NCBI GenBank assembly: GCA_016209595.1
Contig: JACQVV010000307.1
Coordinates: forward strand, 1-38,943
DNA: 38,943 nucleotides
Direction of reading: 5' to 3'
DNA from: Planctomycetota bacterium
GTDB lineage: Bacteria > Planctomycetota > JACQVV01
The position numbers and the translations under genes are program-made. Shown in pieces: positions 22,962 to 32,500 of the stretch. How positions within the stretch are numbered: position 1 is the first letter of the stretch; the number at the start of each line of letters is the position of its first letter. The notes beneath the pieces were generated by a model that ran no database searches, was not told the DNA's origin, and saw only the letters and a program-made list of their open reading frames with translations.

Positions 22962-25220
22962 GTGGGCCACGAGGATGACCCGAGGATCCCTGGACTCCGA
23001 GCCAGCCTCGTCAGAGGCGGTGCCCCGCAGCCGGGCGGGCGGACGATCGGACGCCCGGACCCGGTCGTCCTGATGGGACCGCCCGTCGATTCTCGGGGTC
23101 CCCCTCTGCCCCAGCGAGTCCTGCTCCTCTACCCTCCGTTCGGCTCCCTCTCCTTTCCGAGTATCGGTCTCTCGCTCCTCAAGAGCGCCCTTGCCGGGGG
23201 GGGAATCGAATGCGAGATCCGGTATCTCAACTTCGATTTCCTGGACTTCCTGGTCGGATCGTTGCCCGACCGGTTCGCGCTGATCGACGCGATCGGCCAG
23301 CGAAACGACTTCAGCGTGGGAGACTGGCTCTTCAACGAGTGCGTCTTCTCTGCGGATCTCCTCGACGGATCGAACGAGGCCTATTGCCGCCTCCTCGCGA
23401 AGGACGGAGTCCCCGGCAAGGTGATCGACCAGTTCCGCGAGGTGAAGTCGCTCGCCCCCCGTTTCCTGGATTCGGTCGTGGAGCGCATCGACGGAAGGGG
23501 CTACGGAGTCGTGGGGCTGCATTCCATCTTCAATCAGACGATGGCGGGCCTGGCGCTTTCGTGCCGGATCCGGGAACGCTTCCCGTGGATCCCACTGGTC
23601 TTCGGAGGGCCCGGGTTGCACTCCGAGATGGGGGTGGAAATCCTTCGCCACTTCCCACATGTCGACTACGTGGTCCAGGGCGAGGCGGATCGTACGATCT
23701 GCGACATCGTGCGCGCCCTGGTCTCGGGCCGGGAGATCGCGAGACTTCCGGGCGTCGTCTCCCGCCAGGCTGAGAACTCCGTGGCCGCCGCGGACGGGGG
23801 GATCTCGACCACGCCCATCGATCGAATCGGGGACATGGATTCGCTCCCTATCCCGGACTTCGACGACTACTTCCAGCGCTTCGCCGGGCGAGGCTACGAG
23901 GCGGTCCTCGAGCCGTTCCTGCCGATCGAGAATTCTCGAGGATGCTGGTGGGGCGAGAAACACCACTGCACGTTCTGTGGTCTGAACGGCGAAACCATGG
24001 CTTTCCGAGCCAAGTCGCCGCAGCGCGTCGTCGAGGAAACCCGCTACCTGATCGACCGCTACGAAACGCGGCGACTCATGTGGGTCGACAGCATCCTCGA
24101 CCACCGCTACTTCCGGACCGTCCTGCCCCGTCTTGCCAGCGAGGTCCGAGCCTACATGTTCGTCGAGGTCCGCGCGGCCATGAAACGGCCGCAAGTCGAG
24201 CTCCTCGACGACGCCGGCTTCCGCCTCCTTCAGCCTGGAGTCGAGAGCCTGTCCACGGAAGTTCTCCAGCTCATGCGCAAGGGGACGAGCTACCTTCAAA
24301 ACGTTCAGTTCCTGAAATGGGCCCGCGAACGCGATCTGGTGTGCTTCTGGTCGATTCTGTATGGTTTTCCCGGGGAGACTGAGGAGTTCTACGTCGCGAC
24401 CGCGGACCGCATCCCCGCGCTCTATCACTTGTTCCCTCCCAAGACCGCGGTGAAGGTCCGGGCCGATCGATTCAGCCCGCTCTTCTTCCGGCATCGGGAA
24501 CTCGGCCTCTCGCGAGTCCGGCCTCACGAGACCTTCTCACACGTCTTCCCCCTCGACGACCGATCGCTGCATTCCCTGGCCTATCATTTCGAGTACGACT
24601 ACGCGGATCGACCGCACGATCTCACCCGGCGGATCGAGTCCTTGATCCAGGGACCCGTCGCGGAATGGAACCGACGCTTCTTCGCCGGACGAGCGAGCCT
24701 CTTCTATCTCGAGAGCCCCGGAAGAGTCCTCATCCGCGACACGCGCGAGGAGGGGATCACCTCGTACCACCTTCTCCCGGGCGCGACCCGAGACCTGTAC
24801 CTCGCTTGCGACGAAGCAACGAGCTGCGAGCGGCTGGCGGGAGAAATGGATCGAGCGATCGACCGCCGCAAGGCGCTCGCGATCGAGAGTCTACTGGGGC
24901 TGGATCCGGCCGAGATCGCGCTCGATATCGTCTTCTCCGAAGCGCGCGCCCAGCCCGATTCGCGGGTGATCGAGCATCCGGAACTCGGTTCCGGCGCATC
25001 CTTCGAGGATGTCCTGGAATCCCTTCGGCGGAGCCGGCTCATGACTTCGGAGTCGGGCCGCTGCCTCTCGCTCGCATGTCGTGCACGGGGCACGTCTCAG
25101 TTCTGGCAGACAAAGGACTCGCGGCGCCAGGATCTCGTCCTTGCGAACGTGGCTCACTCCCGCCGGATCGAGCTCGCGGCGGTCGACGGCGAGTTCCTGG
25201 CCTCCCCCAGCATCCTTTGA
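22962..25220 (+). CDS. RiPP maturation B12-type radical SAM protein (TIGR03975-like), copy 3
   Basis: This encodes 752 residues from a GTG at 22962; ATG 23073 would remove a 37-residue Pro/Arg/Gly-rich extension and give the usual start just before QRVLLLYPPFGSL. Neither start has a clear ribosome binding site. The cobalamin-binding-like domain holds YGVVGLHSIFNQ, LVFGGPGLHSE and VVQGEADR. SRGCWWGEKHHCTFCGLN is absent in its first residue only (NSRGCWW), with C328, C336 and C339 in CX7CX2C spacing. Barrel motifs VDSILD, LLQPGVESLSTEVL and YGFPGETEEF match copies 1 and 2. It is downstream of precursor 2 and a short radical SAM gene. A 166-bp palindromic element follows the stop. Confidence 0.9.
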   Translation: MGHEDDPRIPGLRASLVRGGAPQPGGRTIGRPDPVVLMGPPVDSRGPPLPQRVLLLYPPFGSLSFPSIGLSLLKSALAGGGIECEIRYLNFDFLDFLVGSLPDRFALIDAIGQRNDFSVGDWLFNECVFSADLLDGSNEAYCRLLAKDGVPGKVIDQFREVKSLAPRFLDSVVERIDGRGYGVVGLHSIFNQTMAGLALSCRIRERFPWIPLVFGGPGLHSEMGVEILRHFPHVDYVVQGEADRTICDIVRALVSGREIARLPGVVSRQAENSVAAADGGISTTPIDRIGDMDSLPIPDFDDYFQRFAGRGYEAVLEPFLPIENSRGCWWGEKHHCTFCGLNGETMAFRAKSPQRVVEETRYLIDRYETRRLMWVDSILDHRYFRTVLPRLASEVRAYMFVEVRAAMKRPQVELLDDAGFRLLQPGVESLSTEVLQLMRKGTSYLQNVQFLKWARERDLVCFWSILYGFPGETEEFYVATADRIPALYHLFPPKTAVKVRADRFSPLFFRHRELGLSRVRPHETFSHVFPLDDRSLHSLAYHFEYDYADRPHDLTRRIESLIQGPVAEWNRRFFAGRASLFYLESPGRVLIRDTREEGITSYHLLPGATRDLYLACDEATSCERLAGEMDRAIDRRKALAIESLLGLDPAEIALDIVFSEARAQPDSRVIEHPELGSGASFEDVLESLRRSRLMTSESGRCLSLACRARGTSQFWQTKDSRRQDLVLANVAHSRRIELAAVDGEFLASPSIL

Positions 25221-25253
25221 TCCATCGTCGGCGGTCGATTCGAACATCCAAAC

Positions 25254-25419
25254 CTGAGGACTTGTCAAGAAACAACTTCTCCATTTGCGACGGGTCTCGC
25301 CGTCGCTGGCTACGTTGCTCCTCCTCGGCGTAGGCCGGGCTATGCGGTCGTCGTCGCGCCTTGCCATCGACGACGATCCCTCGCCGGAAATGAACAACCT
25401 CTTTCGTGACAGGCCCTGA
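25254..25419. mobile_element. MITE-like palindromic element D (166 bp)
   Basis: CTGA flanks both sides (25254-25257 and 25416-25419). The arms align as GACTTGTCAAGAAA...CATTTGCGACGGG on the left and GCCTGTCACGAAA...CATTTCCGGCGAGGG inward from the right. The centre contains CTACGTTGCTCCTCCTC, close to the reverse complement of the centre of the end-of-window elements. It sits between the third large radical SAM gene and the M50 fusion gene and may carry part of the latter's leader. Confidence 0.7.
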
Positions 25420-25438
25420 CCCTCGCGACACGGAAACC

Positions 25439-28400
25439 ATGAGTCTCTGGACACGCGTCCAGGCGAGGACTTCCTCGCTCTCGTTCGCGGCCGGCGACAG
25501 TCATCTTCCGGGGGGGCTGTGGAGATTCGCCGAGCGGCTGTCGGGACGCCTCAAGATCGTGAAACTGAGCGCCGACACGCTCGTGCATGAGATGCGAGAG
25601 CCCGATGGCGAGGTCTACTATGTCCTCAAGAACCCGAGGGACTGGAAGTTCCTCCGGGTCACGCGCGAGGAGCGGACGTTCTGCGACCTCCTCGACGGCA
25701 ATCGGACGATCGCGGATTGCGTCGAGACCATGATCGAGAAGGAGAAGGTCTTTCCGTTCTTCTTCATGGGACCCCTCATCGACAAGCTCTACGCGGGCGG
25801 GTTCCTCGCGGGACAGACCCCTCCGCTCTTCCAGTCCATCCGCGCCGCCCTTCTCGGACGGAACTGGCGCGTGCGATTCCAGCGGCTCCTGCATCGGACG
25901 GTGACGTTCCGCGGCATCGATCGGTGGATCGGCTGGCTCTATCGAGGGTTCGCCCGCGCCTTGTTCTGCCCGGTCGCGCTCGTCCTCCTCCACCTGGTGG
26001 CCGCGGCCGGCCTGGCCGGTTTCGTCGCCGGGATCGCCCGCGGCCTCGACGTCTGGACGTTTCCCCACGGCTTCCATGTCGAGATCCCCCTCGTTTTCCT
26101 CCTCATCCTCGCGTTCGCGCTCCTCCACGAGCTCGGCCACGCCTTCGCCATGAAATGGCGAGGTCTGGCCGTCGGTTCCGGAGGGATGGACCTGACGCTC
26201 CTCATGCCCACGCGCTTCTTCGTCAACACCTCGGACGTGTGGCTCGAGGAGCGCCCCGCCGGACGGATCGCCGTGTCCTGGGTGGGAATCCTCGCGAGCC
26301 TGGTTTCGTCCGCGCTGGCGGTAGGTCTCGCCGCGTTTTTCGGCAAGGAGACGCTGGCCGGCAGCGTCCTCGTCAAGGCGGCGGCGGTCAACTACGTCCT
26401 CGCCTTCCTCAACCTCAACCCTCTTTTCGAAACCGATGGTTATCACATCCTGACGGACTGGCTGTGCTCGCCCACTCTCGCTCGGGACGCGCGCGAGTTT
26501 TGGCGGAGGCGGCTCCCGACCCTTCTGGGCACCCGCCCCTCTCTCACGCCCCAGGAAAGGGTGTTCCTCGTCTATGGTGGCCTTTCCGCGCTCTGGAGCG
26601 GCGTGGCCATGGGGATCGGGTTCTGGTTGCTGATCGTGGTCGCTCGCGCCTTCCAGCGATTCTGGGACGCGTCGGGAGTCCTCTTGCGCGGTGTTCTCGC
26701 GACCCTGGGAGCCGCGGCGAGTCTGGTCTTGCTTTACAACTTGATTCGCCTCGTGGAACTGGTCGTGGTACGCGCCACGTTCGCCCTCGCCCGGCGGGGC
26801 TATTTCCACGACCTGAGAAAGCTCGCGGTCCTCCTCTGCGCGTGTTGGGCGGCCTTCCTTTCCGTTCCGGCGATCCTCAGTCCACTGGGCTGGATCCTGG
26901 ACTCGAGCGCCCGGCGAGAATCCTACATCCTCGCAGTCTCCATGGCCGGTCTCCTGGTCGGAGCCCACGCCGTACGCAGACTCCTTTCGCACGGCTGGGC
27001 CACGGAAACCTTCCGTGTGATCTTGGCCGCCTTCTCCCTGGGGATCGTGACCTTCGGGTCTTCTCTGCTCGTTCGCCAGGGCTGGGGACGGAGTCCGTGG
27101 CTCTTTCGCGAGCTCCTCCTTGCGACCGCCGTCTCCCTCTTCGCGGCCTCGAGTCGCTGGCGACGGGAGTTCGCCCGTACCGCGGCGCCGAGGTGGGGGA
27201 CCTGGTTCCTCGATGACCTCCCGACCCTGATCGGGATCGCTCTCGTCTACCCGGTGTCGAAGGTCTGGCAGCAAGCGTCCCTCTGGAGCCTGACGGTCGC
27301 CATCGCTACCTCGCTCCTTCTGGCGCTCGGTCTCGCGAACTCGATTCAGACGCTCTCCCGGGCGTGGGAGAGCCGATTGAGCCTCCCCCTGGGCCTCTTC
27401 GCGACGGGGATGGCGTCTTGGTTCCTCGGCGCGTTCTTCGCGACTCCCGACGCGGGGGGCGGGATTCCCGAGATGGGAATCTGGGCGCTGTCGGCCGGCT
27501 CCGGGCTGTTCGCGTCCGCGGTCGTCCTCATGCGCATCACGTTCGATCGCTTCGTGCCCGAGCGCGAGCCGGAGACCGGCCATCTCCTCCGCGGCGACGG
27601 GGAGAAGCTGCGGCGATCGTTCGCCCTCCTCGCGGATCAGGGCATCCGGATGATCCGGGACTGCTTCGGTGGCGCGCACGCGCGCGCTCTGGTAGGCGAA
27701 TACAACAGCTTCCTCATCGCCAGACACTACGGGATCTCGATCATCGACTGCGCCGTACACGACGAGGTCCCCAGGGGCACTTCCCTGAGCGATCTCGGGA
27801 AGATTTACTCGGACTGCGTGGGCGCGTTCACGAACCTCGTCGTCCGATTGGGTGGCCGGCGTTTCGCGGATCGCCTCATCAAGAACGTTTACGACTCGCT
27901 GTACTGGGACGAACGAGAGCTGGCGACCCTCTACCTCTTCGACGGGAGCCGCTGGGACGCCCTCGACCGTCTCGTGGCGATGCGCGACCCCGATCCCGGA
28001 GCTTTCCTCCGGAAGGTTCCCCTGTTCCAGGGCCTCGGAGAGGCCGTTCTCGACGGTATCCTCCAGACCTCGACCCTGCGCTCGTTCCGCCCCGGCGAGA
28101 CGGTCTTCTGGGCCGGGGAGGAGGGACTCGAGATGTTCGTCGTCCGATACGGCGTCTTCGACGTCTACGACGGGAAAGGCAAGTGGCTCAACTCCCGATC
28201 AACCTATGATGTTTTCGGTGAATGGGCTCTGATTCGCGGGGAACGTCGCGTTGCGTCGATCCGCGCCCGATCCTCTGGCTCCTGTCTCTCAGTCCACAAG
28301 AAGACGTTCGAGCAGGTCCTCCGGCCTCTCTTTGCCAGCGGCGAAAGCTTCGACCACCGCGTGGCCGATCTCGATGTCCTTCGCAGTATGCCTCTCTTTC

Positions 28401-28789
28401 GGGGCGTCGATCCGGGTCTCATGAGCGAGGTCCTCCGGCGCTGTGAACGCCGTCCGTTCAAGAAGGGAATGGTTCTGATGCGGGCCGGAGAAATCGGACG
28501 CGAGATGTTCATCCTCCTCTCCGGAGAGGTCACGGTGTACAAGGAGGATTCGACCGGGGAGAGACTCGGGATCGCGCAGCGCGCGCGCGGCGACCATGTC
28601 GGCGAGATCGCGCTCGTGCGAGAGGTTCCGCGGACCGCGACGGTCGAGGCGATAGAGGACGGAGAGGCCCTCGTCCTCACGAAGGACCTGTTCGAAGAGT
28701 TTTTCAAGAAGAACGAAGCCCTGGGTCTCTTGACCTCCCATCGCCTGGCCGTCATGGAGCACGCTTTCAAAGAGAGGGCTCGCGTCTGA
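25439..28789 (+). CDS. PqqD-like / M50 metalloprotease / twin cyclic-nucleotide-binding fusion protein
   Basis: This encodes 1116 residues. Residues of about 40-125 look like a PqqD-type winged-helix recognition domain (YYVLKNPRDWKFLRV, then LLDGNRTIADCV). A polytopic membrane region follows. HELGH at 230-234 is the zinc motif of M50 site-2-type proteases, and NLNPLFETDGYHIL with D333 supplies the third zinc ligand. More membrane helices run to about 700. A soluble helical domain (LADQGIRMIRDCFGG... to about 850) follows, then two cyclic-nucleotide-binding-like domains (856-970 and 978-1095; the second has HVGEIALVREVPRTATVEA). It could cleave or guide the modified peptide at the membrane, under ligand control, or provide immunity. 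The stop is 23 bp before the deacetylase start. Confidence 0.85.
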   Translation: MSLWTRVQARTSSLSFAAGDSHLPGGLWRFAERLSGRLKIVKLSADTLVHEMREPDGEVYYVLKNPRDWKFLRVTREERTFCDLLDGNRTIADCVETMIEKEKVFPFFFMGPLIDKLYAGGFLAGQTPPLFQSIRAALLGRNWRVRFQRLLHRTVTFRGIDRWIGWLYRGFARALFCPVALVLLHLVAAAGLAGFVAGIARGLDVWTFPHGFHVEIPLVFLLILAFALLHELGHAFAMKWRGLAVGSGGMDLTLLMPTRFFVNTSDVWLEERPAGRIAVSWVGILASLVSSALAVGLAAFFGKETLAGSVLVKAAAVNYVLAFLNLNPLFETDGYHILTDWLCSPTLARDAREFWRRRLPTLLGTRPSLTPQERVFLVYGGLSALWSGVAMGIGFWLLIVVARAFQRFWDASGVLLRGVLATLGAAASLVLLYNLIRLVELVVVRATFALARRGYFHDLRKLAVLLCACWAAFLSVPAILSPLGWILDSSARRESYILAVSMAGLLVGAHAVRRLLSHGWATETFRVILAAFSLGIVTFGSSLLVRQGWGRSPWLFRELLLATAVSLFAASSRWRREFARTAAPRWGTWFLDDLPTLIGIALVYPVSKVWQQASLWSLTVAIATSLLLALGLANSIQTLSRAWESRLSLPLGLFATGMASWFLGAFFATPDAGGGIPEMGIWALSAGSGLFASAVVLMRITFDRFVPEREPETGHLLRGDGEKLRRSFALLADQGIRMIRDCFGGAHARALVGEYNSFLIARHYGISIIDCAVHDEVPRGTSLSDLGKIYSDCVGAFTNLVVRLGGRRFADRLIKNVYDSLYWDERELATLYLFDGSRWDALDRLVAMRDPDPGAFLRKVPLFQGLGEAVLDGILQTSTLRSFRPGETVFWAGEEGLEMFVVRYGVFDVYDGKGKWLNSRSTYDVFGEWALIRGERRVASIRARSSGSCLSVHKKTFEQVLRPLFASGESFDHRVADLDVLRSMPLFRGVDPGLMSEVLRRCERRPFKKGMVLMRAGEIGREMFILLSGEVTVYKEDSTGERLGIAQRARGDHVGEIALVREVPRTATVEAIEDGEALVLTKDLFEEFFKKNEALGLLTSHRLAVMEHAFKERARV

Positions 28790-28812
28790 CGACGCCCCCC
28801 TTCGCCGATCTC

Positions 28813-29499
28813 ATGCGGCCGGGCGCTCTCGAAGCGAGCCTCGTCGCCTCGACGATCGCCGCGGTCCCCTCCGAGTCTGCGATCTGGTTGACCTTTGACG
28901 ACGGCCCCTCGCCCGGATCGACCGAACCGATCCTCGACGTGCTCGAGAACCGATGCGTGCGGGCCACCTTCTTCGTCTGCGGCGTCATGGCGGAGCGCTA
29001 TCCGCAAATCGTGGCGCGGGCCTCGGCCAGCGGCCACGAGATCGCAAACCACGCATGGAGCCACGTGCCCCTCACGCCGGTCGAGGACCGCGAGCTGGAT
29101 CTGGAAATCACCAGGACTTCGGACGTCATCGAGAGAGTGACAGGAACCCGCCCCAGACATTTCCGACCGCCGTATGGAAGACTCGATCGACGCGTGGTCG
29201 ACCGCGCCCGGGCCGCGGGACTCGAGACTGTTCTCTGGAATCGGTTGGGCTATGATTGGACAGGGATCGGCGCCGAGGCGATCGCCGAGCACATCCTCAC
29301 CGGCCTCAGGCCGGGAGAGATCCTCGTCCTGCACGACGGGTGCGGAGATCGGTGTTGGGGCGGCCCGCTCCCTCCTCTCTCCGTTGACCGAGGGGCGACT
29401 CTCGAGGCCTTGCCGAGGATCTTGGACGGGATTCTTGAGCGGCGCCTCGACGTCCTCTCCCCCGACCAGATCGGTCCCGTGCCACGCGTGGGACGGTGA
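28813..29499 (+). CDS. Polysaccharide deacetylase (NodB homology, CE4)
   Basis: This encodes 228 residues. All CE4 motifs are present: TFDDGPS (catalytic and metal Asp), NHAWSH (HxxxH metal ligands), RPPYG (active-site Arg), and LVLHDG near the end. This family removes N-acetyl groups from chitin-like oligosaccharides, peptidoglycan or other glycans. The protein has no obvious signal peptide, so a cytoplasmic substrate such as a sugar on a peptide or a lipid-linked intermediate is possible. It starts 23 bp after the M50 fusion gene and is likely co-transcribed with it. It could act on an N-acetylated sugar added by the glycosyltransferases, but that link is only positional. Confidence 0.9.
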   Translation: MRPGALEASLVASTIAAVPSESAIWLTFDDGPSPGSTEPILDVLENRCVRATFFVCGVMAERYPQIVARASASGHEIANHAWSHVPLTPVEDRELDLEITRTSDVIERVTGTRPRHFRPPYGRLDRRVVDRARAAGLETVLWNRLGYDWTGIGAEAIAEHILTGLRPGEILVLHDGCGDRCWGGPLPPLSVDRGATLEALPRILDGILERRLDVLSPDQIGPVPRVGR

Positions 29500-29584
29500 T
29501 CCTCGAGGGGTCTCGACGCAGTTCGGGCGACTGGAGAGGACGGAGTTCTACCCCGCGCTTCCCTCGGCCCGGGTTGATCCCCCA

Positions 29585-32500
29585 TCAGCGCTCGATGGCC
29601 TCGCGGCAGGCGCGAAGCTCGTTGCCGGCTCGGGCGAGCTCGCTCTGGTCGAGCGGCTCTCCGCGCACGGATCCGGACAGGATCTCGCCCAGGATTCGCG
29701 CCACGTCGGCGAGGCTCTTGGCGTGGGCAGGGAGAGAGATCGGCTCGCTCGCGTCCGTGAGGGCGTCCCGGATCTCGGCCACGGCCTGGGCCTCACGGGC
29801 GGCGCTCCTGGCGTCGAGGCTTCCCGGGTCCTCTTGGAGCATCCGCAGGGCGCCCTCGAGGCGTCCGACGAGCGGGCCCAGGGCGCTTGCCGTTGCCGCC
29901 CGAGCCGCCCGGATCTCATCGTCCGTGCCGAGTCGCGTCACAACGCGAATCGAAACCTCCTGGGCGTGCTCGAAGGCGACTATGCCCGGCTGGAGCTCCG
30001 GTCGATAGGACAGGCCGACGAGGTAGTTCGACGGCGGAAGGCTCCGGGGACAAGGAGCGACCTCGATCTCGAACGCTCCTCGCGAGGTCAGGCGAACAGT
30101 CGTTCGGTGGAGCACGGCCGCGGGCTCTTCGGCCGCGGAGAGGGTGAGGACGAGCGTCGTTCCGGGAGGGAAACCCGATCGGAAACGGACTCCGATCCGC
30201 GTGGCGAGGCCGTCGGAGACGAGGGACGCCCGGAGGTCGGCGAGCGGTTCGGCGAGCCGTTCCGCCGTGACGGCATCCTTCCCCTCGCGCCCGGGAAATC
30301 CGGGCGGCTCGGCGAGGTGGACCCCTGTCGAGGGAGCCGGCTTCTCGACGAGCTCGCCCTGTCGCGGCGCGGGGCCGGCGGAGAGCGGAGCCCTGTGCGG
30401 TGCCGCCGGCTCGTCGCTCGTCGCCGGATTTCCCGGTCTCGCGGCGCCGCCGCTGGCTGGCGTGACGACCTCCAGGGCCGCAACCTGAGCCGCGGAAAGA
30501 TCCGGGGCGTCTGTTCGCGTGCCCTCGTTCCCGGCTTGCTGGGATTCGAGTTCCCCGGTGGCGTTCGGAGCGGGTCGGGTGAGTTCGCGGATCCCGAAGA
30601 CGGCGACCCCGGCGACGAATGCCAGGATGAGGACCGCGCCGGCGACTCGCCGGGTCGGGCTCGCCGGCGCCTCGTCAGGGCGAGCGGCGCCCAGGGGGGG
30701 CGGCCGGGACGGATCGAAGGACGCCGCCGCCTCGCAGACCGCGTGGCGGTAGGCCCTGCGGACCTTCTCGGCGGAGGGCCGATTCGTTCGCCCGACTCCG
30801 GCGGGCCGGCCCGGCCCCGATTCGTGCTCGCGGCGCGCCTCGGTCCGCAGCCCCTGCACGATTTCAGGATCGAGCTCGCCCTGGCGGACCAGGATCTCCG
30901 GAAGGGAGCCCGCGAGTCCCAGAGCCCGAAGCTCGCGCTGGATTCTGAGGATCTCGTGCAGCCTCCCGGCGTCGAGCGCCTCTGTCTCGGTGGCCCGGCG
31001 GAGGAGGAACCTGCCCTCGGGCTCGAGCGAGTCGATCTCTTCCGGGGGCGGCGGCGGGAGCCTTCGGACCGCGTCGAGGCGCGCGGTTTGCGCGCGAAGG
31101 ACGGCGGCCAGCGCCTCCGGCTCGAGGTACGACAGTTCGACGAGGATCTCGCCGAGGCGCTTGTTCACACCGAGTCCGCGAGCCAGGAGCTGCACGGTGA
31201 GGGCGCGCGCGAGCAGGTCGGGTAAGAGGAGGCCCATGTCGATCGCGACTTCGCCCAGGCGCGTCCGGTTCGGCGAGGCGGCCGAGTCCGCGAACGCCCG
31301 CTCGAAAAGGGCCTCGTCCCCCGGTCGTGTCTCGCTGCGGCGTCCGCCGGAGAGGCGCCCGACGCGCTCTCTCGCCCCCTCCTCGATCTCTTCCCATTCG
31401 AGGTCGCCCGTTTCGAGGAGCAGCTCCTCCGGCCGGCGCTCGATCCCGAGCTCGGCGAGAGTTCGGGCGGCCCGAGCGGCGCGCTCCAGGGCCGGTCCCA
31501 GGGAGGGGTCACAGGCCACTCTCGCGGCGACGGCGCTCGTCTCGAGGGGGGACAGGTGGCAGGTCCGGATCTCGTAGGGCCGGCCGAGGAGCTTCCCGAG
31601 ATCCCGTTGGGCCCGGGCGAGCTGCCGGAGGCGGCACGGGTCGTTGCGGTATCGATCGAAGAGGATCTGGCCGAGCGTGGGGAAAGGGGAGGGGGCCGCT
31701 GGCGTCTGCCGGGCGACGGGCGACGGGCGACGGGCGATGGAACCGCCGAACCCCGAACCCCGACCCCCATCGCCCGTCTCGCGGATCAGGCGGTGGACCA
31801 GGAGATCGCGTTCGAGATTCTCTCGGGTCAGGGCGCCAGCGAACAGGGCAAATTGCCCGAAGAGCCAGTCGGGCAGGGAGACATCCTGAGGGCACTGCCG
31901 GGCGAGGAGTTCGGCGGAGGAAGCGATCGAGAGGCGTATCGGGGGCGCCTCGATGGCGAGTCGAGCGATCTCGGCGGCCTGGTGGGAAAGGACGTCCCGG
32001 AAGTCGTTCTCGCCCAGGACTCCCTGGATCCAGAGCACCTCCAGGGGTCCGAGGTCCAGACCGTGCTCGACCAGGCGGGTCGAGAGGTCGACCGCTCGGG
32101 ACAGCAGCTCCTCGTGGAGCCGGCCGGAACCGAGAAGGCGCTGGAGAAGGATGTCTTCCTCTATCTCGGACAGTTTGAGGACCCGGAGGACCGTCCGGTC
32201 GGGCGCGAGTCTCCCGACCTCGACCTGCGCGGCGAGGATCGCCTCGATCTCGGCCCGGGAGAGGCACCCGAGCTCGAAGAAGACCTGCCCGATCGGGATG
32301 CGGATTCCCAAGTCTCTCTCGATCCGATCGGTGAGCTCCAGGGCGTCCGCCGCCTCCTTCTCGGTGACGAGCCCGTTGTGCACCGCGATCCGCGAGAAGC
32401 CCAGGGCCGGGAGTTCCTCGGCCACCACGGGGGCTCGGCGGCACTCGTCGGCGAGGGCGCGGTCCACGTAGCCCCGGTCGACGAGGAGTTCGCCGACCCG

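Noticed and set aside
25340..27760. Long minus-strand open frame (806 codons) opposite the M50 fusion gene
   Set aside because: It is rich in Glu, Arg, Gly and Asp with no domain motif, and lies antisense to a gene with clear motifs. Such frames are common in GC-rich coding DNA.
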